NCBI GenBank assembly: GCA_023105745.1
Contig: JALGQZ010000004.1
Span: 62,737,112 to 62,801,111, forward strand
DNA from: Austropuccinia psidii
Lineage: Eukaryota > Basidiomycota > Pucciniomycetes > Pucciniales > Sphaerophragmiaceae
Direction: 5' to 3'
DNA length: 64,000 nt
This document shows, one piece after another, positions 22,222-33,203 of this stretch. Each line of letters starts with the position of its first letter. Position 1 is the stretch's first letter. The notes beneath the pieces were generated by a model. It was not told the DNA's origin. It ran no database searches and saw only the letters and a list, made by a program, of their open reading frames with translations. A program made the position numbers and the translations under genes.

Positions 22222-22239
22222 GTGTTCTTACCAACACCC
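22222..22239 (-). repeat. Right terminal inverted repeat of the OTU Mutator-like element
   Basis: Inverse of the left end; read on the minus strand it starts GGGTGTTGGTAAGAACACG. The same ending (CTTACCAACACCC) closes the 753-bp element at 5658. Confidence 0.8.
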
Positions 22240-22245
22240 TAATTA

Positions 22246-22565
22246 ATACTGATAATCTTAAGTCAGTCATTCAGCACCCTTTCTCTTTACTTCTTCGCCT
22301 GTCAGTGGATATTGGTGGTCATATCCTTTACTAATTCCATTCCCTTTTCTGGCAGGTTGAAACAGTGAATTGAGGATTCACTTGGTTGGCTTCTTGGCCT
22401 TTGGCTTCCTATCTTTTCTTTTATATTTTGGCATACTTGTCTTCCCATTTTTCTTCTTTAAAGAAATCAAATCTTTATCATTCTTCTTATCTTTTGGAGC
22501 CCTCCAAGTGAGTTCTTGATTCCTGAGTGCCAGGCCCTCTTGCTTCCATAAGAGCCCCTGTGACA
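22246..22565 (+). repeat. Family A LTR remnant (5' LTR of copy A3)
   Basis: Holds only the last 320 bp of the LTR, from TAATACTGATAATCTTAAG to GCCCCTGTGACA. The long minus-strand frame across it is not a gene. The 1.2 kb upstream that the LTR should have are absent. Confidence 0.85.
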
Positions 22566-23311
22566 TTATATTAATTAACTGATAATTTCTTTTCATTCTA
22601 TTCATCCATTCTTCATCATTTTATTCATTAATTCTTCATCAATTTCATTCATTCATTCATCAAAATTATGACTCTTTAACGTTTTATGAATTTTATGATT
22701 CTTTGTCACCTCTCAATTTTCTCTCACTCATTCTTCATTCTGAAAATTGAAAGCTGACCCAATTTTATTTTTGTTTATCTTTTTCAATCTTAATCTCAAT
22801 CATCAATCCTGTTTTATCCTTCATTAAAGCGTCTTATCATTTTGATTTTCAAATTATTCATCAGATTATTCAGACATGTTCTTCATATCAGGATTCAATT
22901 TGATTTTATTCCTCAAGAATTTTGATTTTCAGGAAGAATTCACTTGATGATTGATTTTATTGACTTATTTGATATAATTGACATTTGCTTCAAGAAAATT
23001 GACTGACCTGAACATTTTTCATTGATTTTGATGAATTTAACATCAAGAATTGACATAAACTTATTTTGACTCAAGAATTGATTTGACTGATTGATTTCCT
23101 CTGCAAGATTTGATTTTTATTGATTGATTTTATTGACTTCAAGATTTTCATTGATATTAATTTTTACTTCAAGACTCATTTGATTTTGATTGATTGACAT
23201 ACCTGAAGATTTTAATTGATTCATTGATTTCCTCAAGATTTGATTGTTGATTCCGTACTTCAAGAAAATTTTGATTTTTTTCATTTATTTTAATTTTTTA
23301 TTCCTGAAATC
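22566..23311 (+). other. Family A leader (copy A3)
   Basis: AT-rich TTGATT-type leader following the LTR remnant, homologous to 13501-14238, 56119-56830 and 63242-63959. Begins TTATATTAATTAACTG with no tRNA-like primer site. No reading frame. Confidence 0.7.
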
Positions 23312-24620
23312 ATTCCCATTGAACATTCACCTCCTGCAAGACAAACCAGACCTCAGCACAGAGCTCAAGCTGCTCTTACTCCAACTCCAAGAGTTCCTGT
23401 TAATGGCACCCCAGCAGTTCCTCAACTGAGGGCCCAATTGGATAGAGGACCCCGCATGGAAGGAGCAGCACCATCCAGGAAGGAAGGAAGAGGGCCAAGA
23501 AGATCAATTTCATTGTCAGGAGTGGTTCGCGGCTTTCCAGGAATTTCAAGAACCAGTCTCAAGGTTCAAGGTGAAGATGATGATGATGATGAGGGGAATT
23601 CTGTGGAAGAGGAAGGTGTTCCTGCTCCTGTGGGGGAATCCCAAAGTACTGGAGGACCAACTCTAGCCCAGTCTGATCAGCCTGTCTCTCATCAATCTGA
23701 ACCATCTTTATTGGCCATTATGCAGCAGATGACTCAAATTATGGCCAATCTTCAAGCAGCTTCTTCTTCTGGATAATCAAGACCACCCGCCTTCAAGACT
23801 CCATCTATCAAGGCACCAGAATGCTTTGATGGGACTCAGCCCTTCAAAGTCAGAAGCTTCCTTCAGTCATGCTAATTAATCTTTCAAAATGATCCGGAAA
23901 CCTTCTTTCAAGATAGAAAGAGGGTACTTTATGGCACTTCATTTGTCATCGGAAAGGATGCAAAATGGATTTAGCCTTATCATTCCTAATCTCACCAATC
24001 AAGACTCCAATTACCTTCTCAACTCTTGGCCTTTATTTGAATCTCAACTTTTCACTCTATTTGGTGACCCGAATGAAGTCAGAAAAGCTGAAGCAGAATT
24101 GGATTCAATAAGAATGAAGGAAGGTGGCCATGTTTCACTATACATAGACAATTTCAGGAGTTTGGTTTCAAGAATTGGAGATTGGGGTGAAAGGGCTCTC
24201 ATTCATCATTTCAGGAAGGGATTGCCATCCAGGATATTGGATCAATTGGCCTCCCATCCTTCAAGAATTGATTCTCTTCAAGACTTAATGGACGGCTCCC
24301 TGGAACTTGATACCAGGTACCATTAAAGGCAAAAGGAGAAGAATCACTATCAAGAGAAGAAACCTGAAGCCCCAAGATCAAGTACTTCTCATCCTCAAAA
24401 TTCTTCAAGTTCAAGTCATAAGAAGAAGAAGAATTTTCAGAAGAGGGACAAGCCCCATTTTTCTTTGTTGAATAAGGACTTCAAGCACATGAGCTCTGAG
24501 AAAGAAAGAAGAATCAAAGAGTTTCTTTGTACCTATTGTGGTGGGAAGCATGGTCTTTAGTCCTGTATCAAAAGGACTCAAAACAAGCTTACCCAACTGT
24601 CAGGCCAATTTACCAGCCAG
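23312..24620 (+). pseudogene. Family A gag (copy A3)
   Basis: Homology begins at the gag start, but the ATG seen in the other copies is ATT here (23312-23314), so the start is lost. Then IEHSPPARQTRPQHRAQAAL, EGAAPSRKEGRGPRRSISLS (23455 on), acidic GEDDDDDEGNSVEEE, LLAIMQQMTQIMANLQAASS, a TAA at 23774, the capsid-like region (23880-24326, with HHFRKGLPSRILDQLASHPS), and a CCHC zinc knuckle near 24530-24565 (CTYCGGKH, then a stop, then SC). Gag forms the virus-like particle and binds element RNA. Confidence 0.8.
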
Positions 24621-26830
24621 GGAAAAGCCTTAGTGGAGACCATGTTGTGTTCAATTGTCTTCACAGTTTTCCTTCCAGAGCACAATTGCGCATTCTGAAT
24701 ACTGGTGTCAAGAATTCTCTTAAATTTTCCATTTTTTCTTCTCTTTCTGATGTTTTTTACAGTAATCTCATTGATTCTGGTGCTACACACTCATTTATTG
24801 CAAAGCAGTTTGTTCACAAGTATTCATTGACTACATCAGAGCTTCCAGAGAAGATTCCTCTGAGTCCCCTTCCTTATTTGTGACTCACCATACTAAATAT
24901 ATGGTTGAGCTCCCTTCCTTCCCAACCTTTGAATGGCACTTTTTAGTCATTGATATTCCCAAGGGAGAAGACCTCATATTGGGATTTGAATTTCTAAATC
25001 ACTTTAATCCTTCTATTGATTGGAGGCAAGGGCTGATCACCTTTAATGCTTATCATAAGGACTATTCTGATCCTTCTAATTCTTTCTTTAATGACTCTCC
25101 TTCTTCCAAATCATGTGCAGCTCTTGTTGGTGATTCTAGAACACCATCATTTCCATCTTCTGTCCATATTCCTTCCATAAATTCCCCTCAGTCATTACCA
25201 TTATCTGGAGATTAAGTCTTCAAAGAGATTCAAGATGTTGGAGAAGATAATTCTGTATCTTCACTTCATCTCTTCCTTGGGAACATGGACCTTCTTCCTT
25301 CAACTTATCATGACTCCCTGGAGGAGTTGTGGGATGAAGAGGAAGAGCCAGAAGAAATAGAAACCGTGATGAAGGTTGTTCCTTCTGTCTATCACCAATA
25401 CTTGGATTTATTCTCCAAGGTGAAAGCAGAAAAACTTCCTCCTCACTGTGCCTGTGATCATCATATCAAGCTGGAGGGGTCTCTACCTCCAGTTGGGGTG
25501 ATCTACTCTTTATCCAAACAAGAGTCAGATACACTAAGGGCCTACATTTTGATGAATGCAGAGAAAGGTTTCATCCGGCCAAGCTCCTCTTCAACGGGAG
25601 CACCTGTCCTCTTTGTCAAAAATAAAGATGGTGGCCTCCGTTTGTGTGTTGATTACTGCAAACTCAATGCTTTTACTAGGAAGAACAAGTATCCTGTTCC
25701 TCCTATGAATCAGCTTCTCAATGTTTTCAATGGTTCTTCTATCTTCTCCAAGATTGATTTGCGTGGTGCATATAACCTGGTCAGAATCAAGGAGGGTGAT
25801 GAACATTTGACATGCTTCAGAACTAAATATGGCAGTTTTGAGTGCTTGGTTATGCCATTTGGGCTCACCAATGCTCCCGCATCTTTTCAGAATCTTGTCA
25901 ATGATATCTTTCAAGATATTCTCGATGTTTATGTTGTGGTTTATTTGGATGACATTATGGTCTTTTCCAAATATGAGGAAGAGCATGTCACTCATGTGTC
26001 CACTGTTCTTTTCAGACTCAGAGTCAATAACCTTTTTGCTAAGGCTTCAAAGTGCCTTTTTCATGTTTCTAGTGTAGAATATCTTGGTTATGTTGTTTCT
26101 TCTGAAGGCCTCAAGATGGACCAAGCAAAAGTCCAGCAGATTCTCTATTGGTTGCCTCCAAGAAACCTTAAAGCTCTTCAATCTTTCCTTGGCTTTGCCA
26201 ATTTCTACCATTGTTTCATCAAGAATTATTCAAAGAAGATCAGTTCACTCACCAGTTTCCCCCTCAATGAGGAAGCTCTTAGTCAGTTTAACCACTTCTT
26301 CAATCCTTCTCAACCCACGATTGTAGAGACCGATGCATCCAATTATGCCTTGGGTGCTGTACTGAGTCAGATCTCTGACTCAGGAAAACATCCCATTGCA
26401 TTTGACAGCCACAAGATTATCCCAGCAGAGCTCAACTATCAGATTCATGACAAGGAACTCCTTGGCATAGTCTGGGCTCTCAAGCGCTGGAGGGCTTTTC
26501 TCCTGTCTCTTTCTTCCCCTTTTAAAGTTCTCACCAATAACTCTTCCCTTCAATACTTCATGTCCTCCAAAGTACTCACTTGCCGTTAAGCCCACTGGGC
26601 AGAATTCCTTTCTGAATTTCATTTCTCAATCACTTACTGCCCTGGCAGCCTAGCTACTCTTCCAGATGCCTTATCACGTTGGGACGACGTCTATCCCGAG
26701 AGGGGGAGGATTTCATCAGCAATAATCCAATGAATTTTCAACAACTCATTAAGCAAGATGAAGTTCAACCCTCAAGGTATTTTGCAGTAAAGGTGGAATC
26801 TTTTTCAAATTTCATTGACTAAATTCAGAA
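24621..26830 (+). pseudogene. Family A protease, RT and RNase H (copy A3)
   Basis: Protease LIDSGATHSFIAKQFV (about 24770-24815) with the D-S-G active site, then VELPSFPTFEWHFLVIDIPK and a stop at 25213. RT on a 434-codon frame (25285-26589): [93 protein letters not shown] (intact YLDD, about 25935), then the connection domain and RNase H (TIVETDASNYALGAVLSQ, ELNYQIHDKELLGIVWALKR). About 20 codons of the RNase H approach are missing compared with copy A5 (ISSLTSF then PLNEEAL). A stop at 26587-26589 and further lesions follow. Confidence 0.85.
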
Positions 26831-28260
26831 GAGATTATGGCAAGATTCTCAGTACAGAAGTATCCTTGAAGAATTGGGCAAAGGTAAATCCATTCAGGAT
26901 TATTCTCTTGATTCCTCTTCCCAACTTCTTCTCTTCAAAGATTGGGTGATGGTCCCAAATGACCCCACAATCCAACTCAGCATTCTTCAAAAGCGTCATG
27001 ATTCTCCTTTAGCTGGACACCCTGGCCAAGAGAAGACTCTCAACCTTGTCAAGCGGGATTTCCACTGGTCCGGCATGACTCAATTCATCAAGGATTATGT
27101 CTCATCCTGTCAACAGTGTTCAAAAAACAAGAATATTCATCATAAGAAGTTTGGACTCCTCAATGCTCTTCCAATTCCAAATGGTCCTTGGATTTGTCTT
27201 TTAATGGACTTCATCACTCAACTGCCACTGTCCAATTCATTTGACTCAATTCTTGTCATAGTGGACAGATTCTCAAAAATGGTGGTTTTTATTCCAACAA
27301 TGTCTTCAATCACTTCACTAGATTTGGCCCATTTATTCATCAAGAATATCTTTTCAAAGCATGGCCTTCCTTCAAGCATTTTCAGTGATAGAGGTCCTCT
27401 CTTTGTTTATTCCTTCTGGACCAATCTTTGTCAGCAGGTCAAGATTGCAAGGGATTTGTCAACTGCTTACCATCCAGAAACTGATGGACAGCCAGAGAGG
27501 GTAAATCAGATACTAGAACAGTATCTTTGGATGTATTTCAGTTATCATCAAGATGATTGGAACACCTGGCTCCCTCTGGCTGAATTTTCCTACAATAATT
27601 CTGATCACTCTTCAACCAAACAATCCCCGTTTTTCACTGTTTATGGAAGAGATCCTCATTTTGACTCAGTTCACATCACTCAAGATACTCCTGCTGGAAA
27701 GTTATCAAAAAAAATTCAATCAGTACAGCAAGATTTCAAGAGAGAACTTGAAGTTGGAATAAACCGGTTTAAGAGGTATGCAGATAAAAGTAGAGCAAGT
27801 CCACCTGTTTTCAATCCTGGTGACATGGTATTCCTTTCTTCCAAGAACAACAAATCAACCAGACCCACAAAAGAACTGTATGAAAGATGGTTGGGCCCTT
27901 TTCCAATCTTGAATAGAGTCAGTACTCATGCTTCCATCTCAATGGAAATCCATCCACCCAGTCTTCCATATTTCCCTTCTGGAACCAGTCAAGACATCAA
28001 AAATCCCAAATCGGCATCAAGAGCCTCCTCCAATCACCATTGAAGAAGAAGAGTAATGGGAAGTCTCTCAAGTACTGGACTCAAAGCTCAAGAGGAGAAA
28101 CTTATGGTATCTGGTGGAATGGAAAGGTTTCAGTCAAGACCCAGAAATATCCACTTGGGAACCAGCCAAAACCCTCAAGAATTGTCCTGATCTTGTCAAA
28201 GATTTCCATTCTTTGTATCCCAAAAAGCCAGGACCCAATTCTTCAAAAGCTTGAATTTTA
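26831..28260 (+). pseudogene. Family A integrase and chromodomain (copy A3)
   Basis: A 389-codon frame (26874-28043) holds the HHCC finger (KRHDSPLAGHPGQEKTL ... SSCQQCSKNK) and the catalytic core with D (LLMDFITQLPL), D (SIFSDRGPLF) and E (PERVNQILEQYLW), followed by the C-terminal barrel (NPGDMVFLSSKN). A frameshift near 27940 moves the end into another frame: the chromodomain reads LKRRNLWYLVEWKGFSQDPE and STWEPAKTLKNCPDLVKDF (about 28070-28210). Chromodomains of this class steer integration to modified histones; that is family knowledge, not shown here. Confidence 0.85.
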
Positions 28261-29054
28261 TGGTGCTTGGCGGGGAGAGGAATTACCAAAAGTAAGTCCC
28301 ACTCCTGGTATGCACCTTTAGGGGTATTCTACTCTTTTCTGTTGTAAGCATCACCTTGGCCACTCTGTGAGCACTTTGCAATCTGGACACAGATCTTCTG
28401 GCCTGGATTTCAACATCAATTCCAAATTATGGCCATTTCCACTTGGGGAAAATGGACCATTCGTTTCTTATTTTCCTTCCCAAGTTATTATCTGTTCAAC
28501 ACATTCATTTATCAAAATTCTTCTTATTTATGGCACTGGCAGGAGTGGTAACTACCAAAAGTAAGTTCCTCTCCTGGTGTGCACTTCCCTGAGGGGTCTA
28601 CAATCTTTCAAAACATCACCTTGGCCACTCTGTGAGCACCTGGCATCAAATTCTGTTATCCAGGTCCTTGGTCACCTTCAAAACCAATTGTTAAAATCCG
28701 TGATGAAGATTGGACCCCCCCTCAAAATTCATTTTTATTTTTATTTTTCTTTTTCTCTCTTTATATTTGTTTTTTTACTTTCTCATTCCTTATATTTTCT
28801 TGAATTTCTTTTCTTATAACTCTTGTTGCCAAAATCTTTACGCCAAATCATGTCTTCAACATTTTCAAAACCAAATTTCAAGAGAAGACCAAGTCACCCT
28901 CAATTCATATGCCAACACTTTTATCAGTTCAAAAATTTTCTTTTCAAGATTCAAATGGCTCTTGAATCCCTACGTCCAATCTGTCTCAACAGCCTCAACA
29001 GGCTTTTACCTTATATTGGTTCTCAAGAGCTCACCATTCAGGGTAGTGGGGTAC
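28261..29054 (+). other. Family A 3' internal non-coding region (copy A3)
   Basis: About 800 bp between the chromodomain stop and the 3' LTR. It carries an imperfect direct duplication: TACCAAAAGTAAGT..C at 28285 and 28555, each followed by ATCACCTTGGCCACTCTGTG (28351 and 28613). The minus-strand copy A5 has the region in shortened form (39450-40150). It ends GTAGTGGGGTAC before TGTCACAACC. Confidence 0.6.
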
Positions 29055-29267
29055 TGTCACAACCACAAAGATTGACCCTCCTCCATTGGTGTTGCGGCAA
29101 TTCTAACCTGGAACCAAGTTGGGGCCAATTGGCCACACCATATCTTTTATGGCCAATTGGTCCCCTCTGGTGCTCTATGACCATTTGGCCATTTCTGGCC
29201 ACCAATCATCTTTTGATGGCCTCAGGCCATATCCTGCCATCATTGGCCTCCTTGGCCAATTTCCACC

Positions 29268-29855
29268 TGTGAGCCTGCAAGCATGTAAACCTTTACTTGC
29301 TATACAGACTCCAATTACTTTCTTTATAATTTCGTCTCATTTTCTTTCATTATTTTGTATAAAATTCAAATACTTAAATTCATTATATTATAATTTGAAT
29401 TTAATCTTGTTACTATGACTAAGTCCTAAATATGTCATAGTAAAAAGTTCCCACTATGTCATCAATCTTGTTGTTATATCTACTCATGTTGCTATAACAG
29501 ATCTTTCTTCATTTAAACAAAGTTATTTCATATTATTTTGAATTTGAATTTGTAATTACAATACTTAAAGAGGACTAATTCTCTTTGAATTAATCCTCAG
29601 AGCTCTTAACCAAATATATTTTTACAATTAAAATTACTTACATTTTATTTTAGAAATATTAGCGCTCTCACCTTTTAAGTGATTAAATTCACTTTTACAC
29701 TTTATTAATACTGTTGAAGCCTTAATTCCAACAGTACATCATTATAAACCAAGTGACGCGTCTATTACTTCAAATAATAGTATTCCACTACTGATTAGTT
29801 TATTAAAATTCCTAATACTTTAGTCTGGAAGCCACGAAAGAGGCGCCAGCTAACA
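29268..29855 (+). repeat. Left LTR of the gag-only element
   Basis: 588 bp, TGTGAGCCTG ... CCAGCTAACA. Differs from 33204-33791 at four sites seen by eye (for example TTTCGTCTC against TTTTGTCTC). Confidence 0.9.
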
Positions 29856-30476
29856 TTTAATATATTAAAATCTATATTAGATTTAATTGATTAATTAATT
29901 ACATCTAATAAGTTAATTAGACGTTGGAATACCTAGTTAATAATATATAGTTTTTCTATAACTGACTCTTCCGTCGAAAATCAAGAATCAACGTTATAGT
30001 ACTGATTCCTTTTTTATTATTATTCTACAGCTTTGAAGACTTAATACCAAAGCTATTTCTCTCAAAATCTTGTTGGAGCCATCAGTACCATCCTCCAACA
30101 CCAGTAAAACAAGTTTCGATGACTATAGCCCCCCATGAAATTGAAGCTTTGCAACGCTTGTCTTTGTTCATGAAAGACTTAAGCATTTTTACTGGTCATC
30201 TATCCAAAATGATGACAAGTAGCCGTTCTATCAATCATCCTAGTACTTGTTGGCAGGGAAGAAAGCCTACAGCTCGGTCGGAAGCCTAGAAAAAAGACCA
30301 TTTCCAAGGCAAATCTCGTAGTTATGATAGTTTATCACTACCTCCTACTGCAAATATCAAATCCCGAAGTCCCAGGACCACCAAAGACTTTGATTTTAAG
30401 TCCTTTCAACGTACAGGATCTCAATCTGGTAGTAAAGATCTAAAAATTATAGCAACAAAGAAAAAAACACGAGATA

Positions 30477-30536
30477 CAGTGCCCTGCCAATTGTATGCAA
30501 ACGCAACGCTCATACAGGCAGGGCCCTGTATCAGCA
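30477..30536 (+). repeat. Left terminal repeat of Tc1 element with internal palindrome
   Basis: The outer TACAGTGCCCTGCC (from 30475) is repeated in inverse as GGCAGGGCCCTGTA about 27 bp further in (30519-30532). The right end has the same arrangement. Confidence 0.85.
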
Positions 30537-30920
30537 TGCGCCCGCGCGCGCAGCACGGTGACCAATGGACTACTCTCATTGGTCAGTCTGGGCCCGCGGG
30601 CCGGCAAAAGGTAACTTCTTTCTTTTTTTTCTCTCGACCTTTTGTCAGCGACATTTCCTTTTATTTTTTTATTTGTTTTTTGAATCATTACTTTGCAGCA
30701 TCAACCACTCACCTCTTTGTGAAATCAGCAGTTCCACGTATGAAGTCGATTAACGCACCAATGATAAATAGGCCCCCCATCCTTGTATCCAACCAACATC
30801 ATCCGCCACTATCTCTTCGTCATATCATTACCCATTTACTGCCTTTACTAGCAATCCATCATCATTATCCAAACTGCATACCACCAGTGAGCTTCCTCTT
30901 TTGTCTGTAATATCATAACC

Positions 30921-31964
30921 TTGGCTAATACGACCTTACCCACCTTAGATGTTGAAACCCGCGCCCGATTGGTGGGTATGCGACAGGCTGGACTGTCCTT
31001 TAGAGCCATCGCAGAGTGGAATAATCTCCCTCTGACGACTGTTTACAATACCTTCCAAAAATACGAAGAAATCGGTACTGTTACGACTCAACGAAAAAGC
31101 GGCCGACCAACCAAACTCACTGAGCGTGACCGGCGACAACTCAGCCGCATCATTACTCGATGTCGACGACTCACAGTTGCTCAAGTTACATCATTAATGA
31201 CCTCGCCTGTTTCAAACCGCACGATTCAACGTGAAATTCACAAATTAGGCAAATACTCACGAATAGCCCCTAAGAAACCGTATTTACGACCGCAGGATTT
31301 TCAACGTCGGCTCGCTTTTGCACAGGCTCATAGGCACTGGACGATTAACGAATGGGCCAAAGTGATCTGGACGGACGAATTGGCGTTTGAGCTAGGAAAA
31401 AAAGTTGATCAAATCCGAGTCTGGCGCACCGCAAATGAGAAGTGGTTGCTTGAAAACATTGCCGTCAACCATCGATCGGGCCGTCAATCAGTTATGGTAT
31501 GGGGTGGATTTTGTGCTGCTTACCGTAGCAGCATTGTCTTCTTGGACGGTCGGATGAATTCGCGAGAGATGGTCCGACAGGTCTACCGCCCAGCCCTTTG
31601 CCCCTTCATTGAGAAAATGGAGCAAGCACCCTGGATCAGAGGTTGACATTGACTTCTCGTAATGGAAGACAATGCGCCAATCCATACGGCGGCTTTCAGC
31701 AATCAATGGCGCGAACGAAACGGGGTAGTCAAGATGGAGTGGCCAGCACATTCACCAGACCTCAATCCGATCGAAAATATATGGAAATCAATGAAAAGCC
31801 AAATAGCGAAGCTTTACCAACCTCAAAATTTGGACAAACTTAAGCATGCAATTCAAGCCTCCTGGAGCGACATTCACCCCGGCATCCTCAATGACTACCT
31901 CCGATTGATGCCAAGGAGGATGCAGATGGTCATCGATCAACGTGGTGGTCCAACCTCATATTAG
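30921..31964 (+). pseudogene. Tc1-type transposase with two in-frame stops
   Basis: One reading frame of 348 codons interrupted only by TGA at 31644-31646 and TGA at 31650-31652. N-terminal paired-type helix-turn-helix: TRARLVGMRQAGLSFRAIAE (residues 13-32) and a GRPTKL hook (61-66). The catalytic triad is D152 (VIWTDELAFEL), D250 (MEDNAPIHTA) and E285 (SPDLNPIENIWKSMK); 34 residues separate the last two, the DD34E signature of Tc1. The first codon of the frame is TTG where other elements would have ATG, so the start may be lost too. Both TGA codons sit where CGA (Arg) is plausible, consistent with CpG deamination; inferred. Confidence 0.92.
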
Positions 31965-32213
31965 GACCACCAAGTTTTTTTTTTTTTTTTTACTCTCTAT
32001 GTTATGTTGTTTGTCTACTGTGCCTGTTGTTACCTCTGCTCTGATTTGCAATCAATGACTTGCAATTTTTTTTTCTTATGATTTTTTTTTCTTAAGTTCC
32101 CAATGTGAGACAAAGTCCCCCTCAAAAGAAAATTGCTGCACAATTTTTTGGCGTACTGTACAGGGGCCCTGCCTGTGCAAACTGGGTGTTTGCATACAAT
32201 TGGCAGGGCACTG
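31965..32213 (+). repeat. 3' untranslated end and right terminal repeat of Tc1 element
   Basis: After the stop, a T run (31976-31991), then the inverted terminal repeat ending in ATACAATTGGCAGGGCACTG at 32213. The inner inverse copy TACAGGGGCCCTGCC lies at about 32159-32173. Confidence 0.8.
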
Positions 32214-33203
32214 TACATCAAACTTCATAGACAATTCAACAACCAATACAGCTTCAGAAGATAGGAGTAGCAATAATACTATCAAATCCTCATCAAATAC
32301 AGCTTACAGAATCGCGTTCAAGCCAGTTATTTCTGACCCGGTTAGCAATAGACAATCCCACTTCTTTTACGACGCTAGAAACCCAAAAACTGCCCCTGTT
32401 CTTAAGCCTATTAATAATTGTACTACGACCAAGGAAACCATTACTAACGGGGAGTATAGTAGCAAATTTGATAGTAAAAGTATCAATGTGAATACTATCA
32501 AGAAGGATAGAAATCTCAGCTTTAATCAACCTGACGCGAATGGAAATAAGATATATAAATACGATGAACAGAATTTACAACCTAATACTAGTTGTACTAG
32601 CTTCAGTACCAACAAAATTAGGTCTGTAACAATGGATACGACAATTACTAAAGATAATAATGATAACTTTTCTGATGACATTAGCTATAGAAGCCCCTAC
32701 CTAGTTACTCCTAATGAAAATGCAACTACTTCTCCAAAACATACAAGAAATATAAATCTCAATAGTAGCAATAGTGACAAAACAACAGTAGACGCGGCTG
32801 TTACTGAAAATGAAGAAGAAACAATATTGATTAAAATTGAAAATTACATTGAAAGAAAGATAAAAAATCAACCTATTACGACAAAAAAAAGATATCAAGA
32901 ACATTGAGGAATATTGTCACTCACATTAATAGTAAAAATGATTTAAACGACTTCCTCAACAACAAAACTTACACATGATTGGAACGCGGTATTAAATCAG
33001 CTTCAAAACAAAAAGTATTATATAGAGATAAATTCAATACAAACAAACTGGAGGATCTTAAACAATTCTATGACTCAAAAAGTAAAAAATTATTATACAA
33101 AGAAAACTTGACTATACAAGAAATTATTAGAAGAATACAAGAAAGCTATACACTTTACTATGACTAAATTTTTTTTTTACTATTTTTTTTTAGTATTACC
33201 AAA

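Larger units (their letters stand above)
17957..22239 (-). mobile_element. Mutator-like element with OTU-domain transposase, 4.28 kb
   Basis: Terminal inverted repeats: GGTGTTGGTAAAAACACG from 17958 and its inverse ending CGTGTTCTTACCAACACCC at 22239. One spliced minus-strand gene (18656-21720) fills most of it. The left subterminal region carries a roughly 180-bp direct duplication (18180-18355 and 18370-18545, each with CTTCCCACTTATGAATTTCC and GAAGGCGCAA). Flanks TAATATTA and TAATTAAT are similar but not identical. The right flank (from about 22246) is family A LTR sequence; the left flank is not. Relationship to the 753-bp element at 4906-5658 is shown by the termini and the left subterminal region. 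Confidence 0.85.
30477..32213 (+). mobile_element. Tc1/mariner-type DNA transposon, 1737 bp
   Basis: Flanked by TA at 30475-30476 and 32214-32215. Terminal inverted repeats begin CAGTGCCCTGCCAATTGTAT on both sides and extend about 60 bp. A DD34E transposase lies inside. GC content is clearly higher than in the surrounding element, with CGCGCG near 30545. Removing it with one TA restores the host element's reading frame exactly. Confidence 0.93.
30119..33167 (+). pseudogene. Single ORF of the gag-only element, unrecognised protein, split by Tc1
   Basis: ATG at 30119 gives MTIAPHEIEALQRLSLFMKD, then a TAG at 30287-30289, then HFQGKSRSYDSLSLPP and FKSFQRTGSQSGSKDLKII up to 30476, where the Tc1 element begins. 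Skipping Tc1 and one TA, the frame continues exactly at 32216 (TSNFIDNSTTNTASEDRSSN) to 32907. A slip in the A run near 32885 then moves the reading frame, giving LRNIVTHINSKNDLNDFLNN, a TGA near 32977, and EDLKQFYDSKSKKLLYKENL to the stop at 33165-33167. The protein is rich in Asn, Ser, Thr and Lys, with a lysine-rich helical C-terminus. I do not recognise it; a gag role is inferred only from its place between LTRs. Confidence 0.6.
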
